Assembly (NCBI RefSeq): GCF_900107645.1
Contig: NZ_FNQN01000007.1
Location: 1 to 64,000 of the forward strand
DNA from: Desulfuromusa kysingii
GTDB lineage: Bacteria > Desulfobacterota > Desulfuromonadia > Desulfuromonadales > Geopsychrobacteraceae
DNA length: 64,000 nt
Direction of reading: 5' to 3'
Shown here: positions 47,275-56,913 of the stretch, one piece after another
Position numbering within the stretch: position 1 is the stretch's first letter
Layout: each line of letters begins with the position of its first letter
Position numbers and translations under genes: made by a program
Notes under the pieces: generated by a model
The model's database searches: none
Told to the model about the DNA's origin: nothing
What the model saw: only the letters and a program-made list of their open reading frames with translations

Positions 47275-48180
47275 ATGAAAAGTTTTTTGCTCGTTTTACT
47301 GCTTGGGCTCCCTCTGGTCCTAGGTGCCTGCGTCAGTAAAAATACCTATCAGCAAAAAGTGAATGAAACAGATTTACTGACTCGCGATGTCACGACCTTA
47401 ACGGTCGCGAACGATGAACTACGTCACGACAAACAAGAGCTCCAGAATGACCTCTCTAACCTCAATGGTCGATTAGTCGAAGCGCTGCAACAAAACTCCA
47501 AACTGCAGCGAGACCTGTTAGCCGCCTACGCCACTCAGGAGCGGCAGGAGGGGGACCTGACCCTGCATCAGCAACAGATCGATGCCATGCATGCGCAACT
47601 CACCGATATGCAACAAACAAACGATCAGCTATTGGCCACCATTGAAGAATTAAACAGAGCTCTTGAAAAAGAGAAGATCGCCCGTGAAGCCCGGCTGGCA
47701 AAAGTTAAAAATACTTATAATCAGCTCGTCGGTGCGCTGGAAGAAGAGATTAAACGGGGAGAACTGACAATTTCTAATCTGGAAGGGCAATTGTCAGTTA
47801 ATCTTCTCAACAAAATCCTCTTTGATTCAGGTAAAACCACCATCAAAAAAGAGGGGTTGAAGGTGCTCCAGAGTCTGGGCGATGTTTTGAGCAAATTCCC
47901 GGATAAAGCATTGCAAGTTGCGGGGCACACGGATAATGTTCAGATCAGTGAACGTTTGAAAGAGCGCTTCCCCTCCAACTGGGAGCTTTCAACCGCCAGA
48001 GCGACCAGCGTTGTTCACTTCCTGCAAGATAAGGTTGGGCTCCCAGGTGAGCGGATTATTGCTGCCGGCTACGGAGAATATCAACCCGTCGCCAGCAACG
48101 ATGATGCCGAAGGACGGGCCTTGAACCGGCGTATTCAGATTCTGCTGGTGCCGTTTAAAGCTGTAGCGGAGAAAGAATAA
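47275..48180 (+). CDS. OmpA-family lipoprotein with coiled coil
   Basis: 301 residues. Lipobox LVLGACVSK near residue 20; a long coiled coil (about 30-175); then an OmpA C-terminal domain with LLNKILFDSGKTTIKKEGLKVL, VAGHTDNVQI, NWELSTARATSVVHFL and ASNDDAEGRALNRRIQI, which binds peptidoglycan. It links the outer membrane to the cell wall. AAGGAG precedes the ATG. A perfect CCACAA-C-TTGTGG palindrome (47206-47218) lies upstream and could be an operator. Confidence 0.88.
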   Translation: MKSFLLVLLLGLPLVLGACVSKNTYQQKVNETDLLTRDVTTLTVANDELRHDKQELQNDLSNLNGRLVEALQQNSKLQRDLLAAYATQERQEGDLTLHQQQIDAMHAQLTDMQQTNDQLLATIEELNRALEKEKIAREARLAKVKNTYNQLVGALEEEIKRGELTISNLEGQLSVNLLNKILFDSGKTTIKKEGLKVLQSLGDVLSKFPDKALQVAGHTDNVQISERLKERFPSNWELSTARATSVVHFLQDKVGLPGERIIAAGYGEYQPVASNDDAEGRALNRRIQILLVPFKAVAEKE

Positions 48181-48201
48181 TAAGACGGGAACTACAAACA
48201 A

Positions 48202-48246
48202 ACCGATAAAGCCCGGAAGGGGGTCTCACCTCCGGGCTATATCGGT
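48202..48246 (+). terminator. Terminator after OmpA-family gene
   Basis: Outer stem ACCGATA / TATCGGT and inner perfect 8-bp stem AGCCCGGA / TCCGGGCT. There is no long T-run. Confidence 0.65.
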
Positions 48247-48350
48247 AGTATTTTTCCGCCGGATACACCATCCGCAACAAACGTTGATTCACCGGTTGGC
48301 CCGTGTTAAAAGTGACTCCCTCCCCGATACAGATATTGGGCCCTGCGCAA

Positions 48351-49499
48351 TCACCCCCCAACACATTTGACAACCCGATTACGGCCCCCTTGCTTAGCTT
48401 GATAGAGGGCGTTATCGACGCGCTTGAGTAAGGCATCAACACTGTCATCTTTCTGAAATTCAGCAACTCCGAGGCTGATCGTAATGTGACCAACTGTCGA
48501 GAATTTTTCAGCCTCGACATCCACACGAATACGCTCTGCAAAATGTTCCGCTTCGGCAATCTCGGTTGTCGGCAAAAGCAACATGAACTCTTCGCCTCCC
48601 CAACGGATCAATAAGTCCCCCTGCCGAATCACCCCCCGGATCAAATGACACAGATGCTTAAGAACATCGTCACCGGCACTATGGCCAAATCGGTCATTAA
48701 CCTTCTTAAAGTAGTCAATATCCAACATAATCAGCGAAAATGGAGCCTTCTCACTACTGCCATGACCATGTTCCACAGCCACAACCTCGTCAAACTTACG
48801 CCGGTTATAGGTATTTGTCAGAGAATCGGTGACGGCCAGGGATTCAATCTGCTGCAGACTGGTATTTAACTGGAAAGCAAGATCGCCGACCTCAAGGAGA
48901 GCCCGGTTCAGGTCACGGGTGCGCTCCTCAACCCGAACCTCCAGTTCTTCCTTGGCCTTTTGTATTTCACTTTCAGCATGGAGACGTTTTTGATTTTCCG
49001 CTCCTAAACGTGTCAACAAATCAAAAAAGAGGGAAAAAAACCGCATCAGATGATCTACTCTTTGCTTGGAGACGACAGGAATTTTCTTCAATGCCTGTAA
49101 ATAGGCTTCCACATCATAACCATAGGCAATCGCTTGGCGGCGGAAGTAGTCAATATCGGGGGGCTGATACAAAAATTGTCCCAGAAAAAAGAACCCGATG
49201 AGGGTCTCATGCAGCAGAATGGGGATAGCCACTTCAACCAACCCGTTCGGACACGGATAAGAGAGGTACTCTTTCGTGTTTAGATATTCACTAATTCGCT
49301 GTTCACTTAACAAACAGTTCTTGCGACTTGTGGGGTTGACCCGATGAAAATCGGTACAGATATGTTGCCAACCGATAGTGACCAGCCAGTTCTGCTTCTC
49401 ATCCATCACCCCGACAGAGATCCCTGCCGCTTCATGAAAAAACAGCATCAACTCACGCAGGTCATCCACCGCAATTATTTCTTGCAAGCGCAAGTTCAT
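48351..49499 (-). CDS. Diguanylate cyclase with PocR ligand-sensing domain
   Basis: 382 residues. Residues 5-155 form a PocR domain with conserved cysteines in CTDFHRVNPTSRKNCLLSE and YPCPNGLVEVAIPI. A coiled coil (about 165-215) leads into a GGDEF domain with the active motif RWGGEEF and an inhibitory-site RxxD (RQGD) just before it. It makes cyclic-di-GMP and is expected to be active and product-inhibited. PocR domains are thought to sense small hydrocarbon-type ligands. GGAGGG precedes the ATG; the protein appears cytoplasmic. Confidence 0.88.
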   Translation of the reverse strand: MNLRLQEIIAVDDLRELMLFFHEAAGISVGVMDEKQNWLVTIGWQHICTDFHRVNPTSRKNCLLSEQRISEYLNTKEYLSYPCPNGLVEVAIPILLHETLIGFFFLGQFLYQPPDIDYFRRQAIAYGYDVEAYLQALKKIPVVSKQRVDHLMRFFSLFFDLLTRLGAENQKRLHAESEIQKAKEELEVRVEERTRDLNRALLEVGDLAFQLNTSLQQIESLAVTDSLTNTYNRRKFDEVVAVEHGHGSSEKAPFSLIMLDIDYFKKVNDRFGHSAGDDVLKHLCHLIRGVIRQGDLLIRWGGEEFMLLLPTTEIAEAEHFAERIRVDVEAEKFSTVGHITISLGVAEFQKDDSVDALLKRVDNALYQAKQGGRNRVVKCVGG

Positions 49500-49816
49500 T
49501 TTCCCTCCACGGGATAGAACCAGAGTTAGAGCATTGCAACAGCCCTGAACTTAAATTAAGTAACTATTAATACTGTAACAGGTTTTTGCCTTTATTCAAC
49601 GCCCACCCAAGCGGCGGCGATAAATGTTAAATATGCATTCAAAACAAGAATAATTGAATGCCACGCCATCAATGTCACATCAGACTTATTGCAGTTATCA
49701 CTTCAAAGGGGTAATCTTTCTCTGTATCTATCGGCAGTCCTGACCTCGTCGTTCTGTCACCACCATAAAATAGGAATAAGATCAGCAAGACAATAGTTCT
49801 AAAGGATGGGTTCATT
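49500..49816. other. Divergent intergenic region
   Basis: 317 nt between the divergent PocR-GGDEF and Ldh-family genes. No gene, strong promoter or repeat was recognised; it must hold promoters for both genes. Confidence 0.4.
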
Positions 49817-50884
49817 ATGTTTATTAAGCATCAAAATCTCCACCAGATCATGTTGAAAATTATCACCGCTGCAGGAAGTTCCCCTGAGGAGGCACAGATC
49901 GTTGCCGACCACCTCTTACGCGCCAACCTCACAGGTCATGACAGCCATGGTGTCGGCATGTTACCAACATACCTGCGCTCAATTGGCAACGGGTTGTTAA
50001 TTCCCAATACCTCGGTCAAAGCGGTCAGTGATTCTGGAACCATCATGGTTTTTGATGGCCAGCGTGGATACGGCCAAAGGGTCGCTCGTGAAGCGATGGA
50101 ACAGGCAATAAATCGTTGTCAGGAAACCGGACTGGTCCTCATGGCGTTGCGTCATGCTCATCATATCGGTCGCGTCGGCACTTACGGTGAACAAAGTATT
50201 GCTGCGGGGGTGCTTTCACTGCACTTTGTCAATGTCACTAATCACCCTCCAGTGGTTGCTGTCTACAATGGTGCTGACGCAAGGTTGCTGACAAATCCGA
50301 TCTGTTTTGCAATGCCGGGTACCGAGAAAAATCCCGAAATCCTCCTTGACATGGCAACCAGCAAGATCGCCCTGGGGAAAGCCAGAGTCGCTATGAATTC
50401 GGGGAAAGACACCCCCGAGGGGGCGGTACTCGATGGTTACGGAAACCCTTCGAATGATCCGTCAGTTTTATTTCATCAACCGACAGGGGCTCTGAAGCCG
50501 TTTGGACGCCATAAAGGGTTTGGGATCGCCTTTTTCTGTGAACTTTTAGCCGGAGCGTTAAGCGGTGGCAATACGATTCAACCTGAACATCCCAAAGATG
50601 GCAGTATCATCAACAACATGATGACTATCATCATTGATCCTAAACGACTGGTCGATCAGGATTATCTCCATCATGAAATGGATGCACTCATTAAATATAT
50701 CCTTGATTCGCCGCAGTCCTCCGATGCGGATGAAGACATTATGCTGGCTGGAGAACCGGAACGTCGCAGCATGTCTAATCGGTTGCAAACAGGAATCCCT
50801 GTTGACTCCAACACTTGGGACGAATTGCTGGCATCCGCTGCCTCGGTGGGGATAAACCCTGAAACTCTAAAACAATTCATTTAA
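49817..50884 (+). CDS. Ldh-family (malate / L-sulfolactate / ureidoglycolate) oxidoreductase
   Basis: 355 residues. Family motifs include ANLTGHDSHGVGMLPTYLR, HAHHIGRVGTYGEQ, LDMATSKIALGKARVA and GHKGFGIAFFCELLAGALSG. These NAD(P)-dependent enzymes reduce 2-oxo acids but are not the classic Rossmann lactate or malate dehydrogenases. Substrate not decided. It leads a same-strand group with the carboxymuconolactone decarboxylase-like and TM2 genes. Confidence 0.85.
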   Translation: MFIKHQNLHQIMLKIITAAGSSPEEAQIVADHLLRANLTGHDSHGVGMLPTYLRSIGNGLLIPNTSVKAVSDSGTIMVFDGQRGYGQRVAREAMEQAINRCQETGLVLMALRHAHHIGRVGTYGEQSIAAGVLSLHFVNVTNHPPVVAVYNGADARLLTNPICFAMPGTEKNPEILLDMATSKIALGKARVAMNSGKDTPEGAVLDGYGNPSNDPSVLFHQPTGALKPFGRHKGFGIAFFCELLAGALSGGNTIQPEHPKDGSIINNMMTIIIDPKRLVDQDYLHHEMDALIKYILDSPQSSDADEDIMLAGEPERRSMSNRLQTGIPVDSNTWDELLASAASVGINPETLKQFI

Positions 50885-50937
50885 CGGTGCAGACATTGTC
50901 AATCCACTGCTATGATTTTCATAAGGAATAACTTTTC

Positions 50938-51471
50938 ATGCCTGTCATCCCCTACACCCCCATAGATATTCAAGATCCCCGTGAACTGGTTGCTTCAATC
51001 CGCTCACGTCGTGGAGGAGCATTACTGAACCTTGACCGTATGCTTCTCCACAGTCCTGCTTTTGCCACCGGCTGGAACGGCTTTCTTGGCACGGTCAGAA
51101 ACGACCTGAATCTCCCCCCTAAGTTGCGTGAACTGGCAATCTGTATCGTAGCAATACTCAACCGTGCCGAGTACGAATTGATTCAACATTCACCAGAATT
51201 CTTAAAAGCAGGCGGAACCAGAGCTCAACTGGATGCGCTGCAGAGAATCTCGTCATCCACCCGACAAAGTTCTCTTTTCGACACCACTGAACTGGCGGTG
51301 ATTCAGCTGAGTATCGAAATGACGCAATCCGTACAGGTCAGTGAAGCGACTATGCATACGGTCAAGGCAGAGTTAAAAAGCGATCAGAACTTAGTCGAAC
51401 TGATAGGTGTCATTGCAACCTACAATATGGTGTCCCGTTATCTGGTTGCCTTAGGAATCGAACCTGAATAA
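50938..51471 (+). CDS. Carboxymuconolactone decarboxylase / AhpD-like protein
   Basis: 177 residues of all-helical type with NLPPKLRELAICIVAILNRAEYELIQHSPEFLKAGGT, the CMD-family core. AhpD enzymes have CxxC ahead of the histidine; here the place reads NRAEYELIQH, so no peroxidase-type redox pair exists. Function unknown. It lies 53 nt after the Ldh-family gene. Confidence 0.78.
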   Translation: MPVIPYTPIDIQDPRELVASIRSRRGGALLNLDRMLLHSPAFATGWNGFLGTVRNDLNLPPKLRELAICIVAILNRAEYELIQHSPEFLKAGGTRAQLDALQRISSSTRQSSLFDTTELAVIQLSIEMTQSVQVSEATMHTVKAELKSDQNLVELIGVIATYNMVSRYLVALGIEPE

Positions 51472-51493
51472 ATGGCGTATAAGGAGCAGATTT

Positions 51494-51886
51494 ATGTACG
51501 ACGAAAATGCAACCCATCAAAAAGCCATTGGCTATATCCTCTGGATCTTCGGCTTCACCGGTTCGCATCGTTTTTACTACGGTAAGCCTCTTTCAGGAAC
51601 AGTGTATTTTCTCACCCTGGGTCTCTTGGGTATTGGCTGGATTATCGATCTGTTTTTAATTCCGGCAATGGATCGTGATGCCAACATGCGCTTTGCCAGG
51701 GGCCCTTATGACTACACTGTTGCTTGGGTCCTCCTCACTTTCCTCGGCCTATTTGGATTCCATCGAATGTATCTGGGGAAGTGGATCACCGGTATTATCT
51801 ACCTTTTTACCGGCGGGATTTTTGGTTTAGGATATCTGTACGATTTCTGGACCCTGAACGAACAAGTATCACAGCTCAACAATTAA
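51494..51886 (+). CDS. TM2-domain membrane protein with two TM2 units
   Basis: 130 residues. Two copies of the TM2 pattern, WIFGFTGSHRFYYGKPLSG and LGLFGFHRMYLGKWITG, each followed by a glycine-rich helix and a DLF or DFW end. About four membrane segments. Function unknown. AAGGAG precedes the ATG. Confidence 0.82.
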   Translation: MYDENATHQKAIGYILWIFGFTGSHRFYYGKPLSGTVYFLTLGLLGIGWIIDLFLIPAMDRDANMRFARGPYDYTVAWVLLTFLGLFGFHRMYLGKWITGIIYLFTGGIFGLGYLYDFWTLNEQVSQLNN

Positions 51887-52061
51887 CCTACCCGTCCGGG
51901 AGTCAATAGATATTTTACTCCCGGATCCCCCAGACCAAATACACTTCAAACTGAACAAATTCCCCTCCCCGCTTGATAATTTTCTTGACCCAATAGCCGC
52001 CATCGCTTACGTTAACGTAATCTATTAACAAAACACTGTTTCCATTATTTGGAGTATCCCT

Positions 52062-52844
52062 ATGTCGTATAAAAACTTGCAGATTGAAATTGAGGACAAA
52101 CTGGCAGTTGTCACCCTGTGCCGCCCTGAAGTCATGAACGCTCTTAATGGAGAAACATTGCTGGAGTTGCGGGATGCATTCATCGGTCTGGCCGAAAACA
52201 ACGCAGTCGCAGTCATTATTGTCACCGGTTATGGTGAAAAAGCCTTTGTCGCCGGTGCTGATATTGCTGCCATGCAAGCTCTGACAACCTTAGAAGCACG
52301 ACAATTTGCCAAACTTGGCCATCAGGTTATGCGTCATATTGAGGCATGTACAAAGCCAGTGATCGCCGCAGTTAATGGTTTTGCATTGGGGGGCGGATGT
52401 GAATTGGCGCTCGGATGTGACCTCCGCATCGTCTCAGAAAATGCCCGCTTTGGACAGCCAGAAGTCGGTCTTGGCGTAATTCCAGGATTCGGCGGAACCC
52501 AACGGCTGGCCAGATTGATCGGAAAAGGACGTGCTCTGGAACTGATTCTGACCGGGAACATGATTGATGCTGCTGAAGCATATCGTATCGGTTTGGCGAA
52601 TAAAATTGTCCCCCTTGAACAGTTACTTGATACCGCTAAAAATATGGCGGCGACGATTATCAGCAATGGTCCCTATTGCGTGCAGCTGGCTAAAGAAGCG
52701 ATACGCAACGGTCTGGAACTTGACCTTGATCGTGCCAATCAATATGAAGCAGAGCTTTTTGGACTCTGTTTTGCCACCACCGACCAGAAAGAAGGGATGC
52801 AGGCTTTTCTTGATAAACGGCCAGCAAAATTCACCGGCGAATAA
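52062..52844 (+). CDS. Enoyl-CoA hydratase (crotonase), catalytically intact
   Basis: 260 residues. Oxyanion segments KAFVAGADIAAM and GFALGGGCELALGCDL with the first glutamate, and GQPEVGLGVIPGFGGTQRLARL with the second. This fits 3-hydroxybutyryl-CoA dehydratase or short-chain enoyl-CoA hydratase. It precedes an acyl-CoA dehydrogenase by 55 nt, so the pair probably acts in short-chain fatty acid oxidation or butyrate-type metabolism. It contrasts with the paralogue at 6331-7104. Confidence 0.9.
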   Translation: MSYKNLQIEIEDKLAVVTLCRPEVMNALNGETLLELRDAFIGLAENNAVAVIIVTGYGEKAFVAGADIAAMQALTTLEARQFAKLGHQVMRHIEACTKPVIAAVNGFALGGGCELALGCDLRIVSENARFGQPEVGLGVIPGFGGTQRLARLIGKGRALELILTGNMIDAAEAYRIGLANKIVPLEQLLDTAKNMAATIISNGPYCVQLAKEAIRNGLELDLDRANQYEAELFGLCFATTDQKEGMQAFLDKRPAKFTGE

Positions 52845-52899
52845 TTTATTTATCCATGACAACAGCCCGGTAATGAACATTTGAGTCAAGGAGGACAAC

Positions 52900-54045
52900 A
52901 TGCATTTTGATCTAACCGATGAACATAAAGTAATGCGGCAGATGGTGCGTGAATTTGCCGAAAAAGAGATCAGCCCCGGGATTCAGGAAAGGGATGAAAG
53001 CGAATATTTTGATCGGACCATCATGTTTGATCGTCTTGCTGAACTGGGTCTCACCGGTATCGTTTTCCCAGAAAAATATGGTGGAGCTGAAGCCGATTAC
53101 ATCAGTTATGCCATTGCAGTAGAAGAACTGTCCCGTGTCTGTGCTTCGACCGGAGTCACCCTCTCCGCACATCTCTCTCTGGGAGCGAATCCAATTTATG
53201 AATTTGGCACTGAAGAACAAAAGCAACGTTATCTGAAACCTTTGGCTGCAGGGGACAAACTCGGAGCTTTTGCCTTAACAGAGAGTTCTGCAGGCTCAGA
53301 TGCCGGGGGAACCAAAACCACCGCAACCCGTGACGGCAAACAGTGGATTCTGAACGGCAGCAAAATTTTCACCACCAATGGTGGAGATGCGGACACCTAT
53401 ATCGTTTTTGCCCGTAGCGATAAGGAAGCCCGGAAACATCATGGTATCAGCGCTTACATTGTCGAAAAAGATACGCCCGGATTCAGCTTTGGAAAAAAAG
53501 AATCAAAACTCGGCATCCGCGCTTCATCAACTCGGGAACTGGTTTTTGAAAATTGCAAGATTCCAGAGGAAAACCTGCTCGGCACTGAGAATGAAGGGTT
53601 CAAACTGGGAATGATGACTCTTGATGGTGGACGAATCGGCATTGCTGCTCAAGCCCTCGGGATTGCTCAGGGCGCGTTCGATGCAGCGGTCCAGTACATG
53701 AAAGAGCGGACTCAGTTTAATAAACCATTGAGTGCTTTTCAGGCACTACAGTTCAAAATCGCCGATATGGCAACCCAGATTGAAGCAGCCCGGCTCCTGA
53801 TCTATCAATCAGCTTATAAGGCATCTAATAAACAGTCCTTCGGAAAAGAATCAGCGATGGCCAAGATGTACGCATCCGATGTTGCCATGCAGGTCACAAC
53901 AGACGTCATACAAATTTTTGGTGGCTACGGATTTACGCGTGATTTTCCGGTAGAGCGGATGTTTCGCGATGCCAAAATCACCCAGATCTATGAAGGTACC
54001 AACGAAATCCAACGTATCGTCATCAGTTCGGCGCTCCTCCGCTAG
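52900..54045 (+). CDS. Short-chain acyl-CoA dehydrogenase
   Basis: 381 residues. Typical motifs: [19 protein letters not shown] for flavin and substrate binding, [23 protein letters not shown], and [13 protein letters not shown] with the catalytic glutamate in EGT. FAD enzyme of the butyryl-CoA or related class. AAGGAGG precedes the ATG. No etfAB genes are nearby. A terminator follows. Confidence 0.92.
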   Translation: MHFDLTDEHKVMRQMVREFAEKEISPGIQERDESEYFDRTIMFDRLAELGLTGIVFPEKYGGAEADYISYAIAVEELSRVCASTGVTLSAHLSLGANPIYEFGTEEQKQRYLKPLAAGDKLGAFALTESSAGSDAGGTKTTATRDGKQWILNGSKIFTTNGGDADTYIVFARSDKEARKHHGISAYIVEKDTPGFSFGKKESKLGIRASSTRELVFENCKIPEENLLGTENEGFKLGMMTLDGGRIGIAAQALGIAQGAFDAAVQYMKERTQFNKPLSAFQALQFKIADMATQIEAARLLIYQSAYKASNKQSFGKESAMAKMYASDVAMQVTTDVIQIFGGYGFTRDFPVERMFRDAKITQIYEGTNEIQRIVISSALLR

Positions 54046-54048
54046 ACC

Positions 54049-54081
54049 CACTGGGGACGGGATAAAGCTCCGTCCCCAGTG
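54049..54081 (+). terminator. Terminator after acyl-CoA dehydrogenase
   Basis: Perfect 12-bp stem CACTGGGGACGG / CCGTCCCCAGTG with a 9-nt loop; short T-run downstream (CTTTAAAA). Confidence 0.75.
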
Positions 54082-54175
54082 AGCCATCACTCTTTAAAAA
54101 ATCACCTTATTTTTCTGGACAGAACCCGACAAAACGTTTTTACTCATGACCATATTGAAGATTGGGAGGTTGAAC

Positions 54176-54507
54176 ATGTTTCGGAAAAATTCCTCGGATG
54201 GATACAAGCCGGCGGTCGATAAAATTACCATGAAGACTCTGGTCCATGGCGAGAAGACATTAATGGTCGAATTCCAGATGCAAAAAGGGGCCCTACTCCC
54301 CTGTCACAGTCACCCTCAAGAGCAAACCGGATACTTAGTGTCTGGCCGGATAGATTTAACCATTGGTGCTGAAACATTTCCGGTTTGGCCCGGTGATAGT
54401 TGGTGTATCGCCGGAAACATGGAACATCACGCGTTGTCCTGGAAGATAGCGTCGCCATTGAAGTCTTCTCCCCAGTTCGAGCCGATTACCTGCCTCAGCA
54501 GGCGTAA
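54176..54507 (+). pseudogene. Small cupin protein with a frameshift near its end
   Basis: The ATG at 54176 follows GGGAGG. The cupin core is intact to about residue 86: LPCHSHPQEQTGYLVSG and PGDSWCIAGNMEHHAL, supplying metal-binding histidines. At about 54434-54438 the frame appears to shift. The original frame continues to 54523 with an unlikely tail (SWKIASPLKSS), whereas the next frame reads VLEDSVAIEVFSPVRADYLPQQA and stops at 54507, a normal cupin end. One missing G would explain it. It may be a sequencing error, a recent mutation or programmed shifting. The protein might still fold. Function unknown. Confidence 0.72.
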
Positions 54508-54536
54508 AATGAGTCAAAGATAAACGAGGAAAGATT

Positions 54537-54962
54537 ATGCCTAAAATTTTTAGTTACAGCTTTATTATCCCCAGTGAAGCCAATGATGAAAACGGTCACG
54601 TCAATAATGTCGCTTATGTTCAGTGGATGCAGGATGTAGCCACGATGCACTCCGATGCTCAAGGTTGCACAAACGAACTTTATCATCGCCTTAACAGCAG
54701 CTGGATTGTCCGTTCCCATAACATCGATTATTTAAAGCCTGCGTTTGCCGGGGATGAAATTGAAATACAGACCTGGGTGTGCAGCTTAAAGCGTGCAAGT
54801 TCACTTCGTCGCTACCGTTTTATTAATCCAAAGGATCGTTCTGTTTTGGCTCGTGCCGAAACCGATTGGGTTTACGTTAAAGCTGATACTGGACGCCCAT
54901 GTAAAATCGACCCACAAGTCAGTGAAGCCTTCATTCTCGTCTCTCCCGAAGAAGAACCATAA
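54537..54962 (+). CDS. Acyl-CoA thioesterase, hotdog fold (YbgC/FadM-like)
   Basis: 141 residues. The 4HBT motif ENGHVNNVAYVQWMQDVA near residue 17 is followed by WIVRSHNIDYLKPAFAGDEIEIQTWV. The catalytic Asp of D-x2-GHVNN is Glu here (EANDENGHVNN offers an Asp two residues earlier). It hydrolyses short acyl-CoA or related thioesters. It lies downstream of the cupin and fits the CoA-ester gene group. Confidence 0.82.
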   Translation: MPKIFSYSFIIPSEANDENGHVNNVAYVQWMQDVATMHSDAQGCTNELYHRLNSSWIVRSHNIDYLKPAFAGDEIEIQTWVCSLKRASSLRRYRFINPKDRSVLARAETDWVYVKADTGRPCKIDPQVSEAFILVSPEEEP

Positions 54963-55046
54963 CCTCACGATCAATGTTCAATCGTTTCCACGAATACGGT
55001 TCCTGACGGCAAGCACCGAACCGAAAAAATCCAGATCGATATAAAG

Positions 55047-55078
55047 AAAAGGCAGGGGTTAATCCCTGCCTTATTTTC
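55047..55078. terminator. Bidirectional terminator between thioesterase and Hsp20 genes
   Basis: 9-bp stem AAGGCAGGG / CCCTGCCTT with a short loop, A-run on one side and TATTTT on the other. Confidence 0.8.
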
Positions 55079-55113
55079 TCAATGAATCACAGATTTAAAA
55101 ATTCATTTGCGCC

Positions 55114-55557
55114 TTATTTCACCTTGATTTCGATTGCCTTAGGTTTTTGAACTTCGGTCTTAGGAATCGTCAAAGTGAGCAGGCCATCATTGAATGCAGC
55201 TTCAATTTTCTCTTCATCGACATTTTCCGGAAGAGAAAAACTCCGGTTGAACTGTCCATAGTAGCGTTCAACGCGATGAAATTTTTTCCCTTTTTCTTCC
55301 TTCTCCTGCTTGTTTTCACCACTGATATTCAGTACGTGATTCTCCAGGCTGATCTTGACATCCTCGCGTTTGATCCCGGGCACTTCAACTTTGACGTTGA
55401 AATTTTCATCCGTCTCACTGATATCAGCACGTGGAACCCAATCGGATCCTTTCATGTTCAGATCACGACCTCCACGAAAAGGCCAATCCAACGATCGGGA
55501 ATACGGATCCAGCATTGATTCCATCTCTCTAAACGGATCCCATTTTGCCAATTTCAT
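55114..55557 (-). CDS. Small heat shock protein, Hsp20/alpha-crystallin family
   Basis: 147 residues. It begins KWDPFREMESML; the alpha-crystallin domain spans about 42-140 (WVPRADISETDENFNVKVEVPGIKREDVKIS through AAFNDGLLTLTIPK) and it ends with IEIKV, a C-terminal I-x-I type anchor. ATP-independent holdase chaperone. The start follows AAGGAG. A promoter lies about 110 nt upstream, leaving a long, structured leader. Confidence 0.93.
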   Translation of the reverse strand: MKLAKWDPFREMESMLDPYSRSLDWPFRGGRDLNMKGSDWVPRADISETDENFNVKVEVPGIKREDVKISLENHVLNISGENKQEKEEKGKKFHRVERYYGQFNRSFSLPENVDEEKIEAAFNDGLLTLTIPKTEVQKPKAIEIKVK

Positions 55558-55668
55558 AGCACTTCTCCTTTGCTCGACACGGGATGATCACCACCTAACG
55601 GACCGCCCGTATTCGATCCGTCAGAACACATCGGAAAGCTTCTGTCGTCAATCACACTTGACCTTTTA

Positions 55669-55696
55669 ATAATATCTCCTTTTGACTGTTTTTCAA
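55669..55696 (-). promoter_or_regulatory. Promoter of the Hsp20 gene
   Basis: On the minus strand TTGAAA (55691-55696), 16-nt spacer, TATTAT (55669-55674). The C before the -35 gives CTTGAAA, as in heat-shock promoters, but no CCCCAT-type -10 follows, so sigma-70 is as likely as sigma-32. Confidence 0.55.
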
Positions 55697-55815
55697 GGAG
55701 TTGCACTGACATCATTAGCAAATAAAACCACTTCATATTTTATTTTCTGGTAGATATAAATCCGCAACTTCAATAGTCTTAAAAAGACAATAATCTCAGG
55801 GTAAAGGAGCAGCAT

Positions 55816-56880
55816 ATGAGCCAGTTATTTTCACCTTTAAAACTGCGGCAGCTCGTGATTCCAAATCGAATTTTCGTCTCCCCGATGTGTCAATATTCAA
55901 GTTTAAACGGGAGACCAGATGATTGGCATCTGGTCCATTATGGCAGTCGTGCAGTTGGTAAGAGTGGGCTTGTGATTACTGAAGCGACCGCTGTGACTCC
56001 TGATGGTCGAATTAGTCCAGAAGACCTCGGTATCTGGAGTGATGACCATGCTGAAGCTTTTATGCCAATGGTTGATTTTATCAAAGCGCAAGGCTCTATT
56101 GCCGGGATTCAACTGGCTCACGCTGGACGCAAAGCATCAGTCGCTGCTCCCTGGTTGGGAGGAGCGCCGCTGAACTCACAGAATCGAGGCTGGCAATCAG
56201 TGGCTCCCAGTCCGATACCTTTTACAACCAGCTTTCAGACACCCAGAGTAGCTACAGTTGAAGATCTGGACCAGATCGACGATCAATTTGCGAAAGCGAC
56301 GTGCCGCTCCATGCAAGCTGGGTTTCAAGTCGTCGAATTACATGCGGCCCACGGATACTTGTTACATCAGTTTTTGTCGCCATTAAGTAACTGTAGAACG
56401 GATGAATTCGGCGGCTCATTGGAAAACCGAATGCGTTTTCCACTACGTATTGCTGCAACCGTCCGTAAAAACTGGCCAGAGAAATTACCGGTGTTTATGA
56501 GAATTTCGACAACAGACTGGGTGGAAGGGGGTTGGGATTTGGCGCAGTCACTGGTATTCTGCCGACGGTTGAAAAAACTTGGCATTGATCTGATCGATTG
56601 TTCATCTGGCGGGTTGGTTGCTGATGCAGTCATACCTGTTGGGCCAGGATTCCAAACACCAATGGCGACAGCGATAAAAAATAAGCTAAAAATTAAAACC
56701 GCTGCGGTGGGTATGATCACCACTCCTGCTCAGGCTGAACAAGTGATCGCAACCGGACTTGCGGACGCGGTATTACTTGGTCGAGAGCTTTTACGTGATC
56801 CATACTGGCCGCTACATGCCGCACAGGTTCTCAAAGATGATGTCTCCTGGCCGGCACAATATACGCGGGCAAAAGGCTGA
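55816..56880 (+). CDS. namA: Old yellow enzyme, YqjM/NamA class
   Basis: 354 residues of TIM-barrel FMN oxidoreductase. Cys25 in VSPMCQYSS is the class-defining redox-sensing cysteine, with the substrate histidines in ELHAAHGYLLHQFLSPL and the earlier QLAHAGRKAS. It reduces activated C=C bonds or nitro compounds with NAD(P)H and is usually linked to electrophile or oxidative stress. AAAGGAG precedes the ATG. Monocistronic. The symbol is by class resemblance. Confidence 0.88.
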   Translation: MSQLFSPLKLRQLVIPNRIFVSPMCQYSSLNGRPDDWHLVHYGSRAVGKSGLVITEATAVTPDGRISPEDLGIWSDDHAEAFMPMVDFIKAQGSIAGIQLAHAGRKASVAAPWLGGAPLNSQNRGWQSVAPSPIPFTTSFQTPRVATVEDLDQIDDQFAKATCRSMQAGFQVVELHAAHGYLLHQFLSPLSNCRTDEFGGSLENRMRFPLRIAATVRKNWPEKLPVFMRISTTDWVEGGWDLAQSLVFCRRLKKLGIDLIDCSSGGLVADAVIPVGPGFQTPMATAIKNKLKIKTAAVGMITTPAQAEQVIATGLADAVLLGRELLRDPYWPLHAAQVLKDDVSWPAQYTRAKG

Positions 56881-56913
56881 TGCGAGTTCCAACGATGCAG
56901 GCACTCTGAAAGA

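Noticed and set aside
55669-55696. CIRCE (HrcA) operator at the Hsp20 gene
   Set aside because: The TTAGCACTC inverted repeat is absent.
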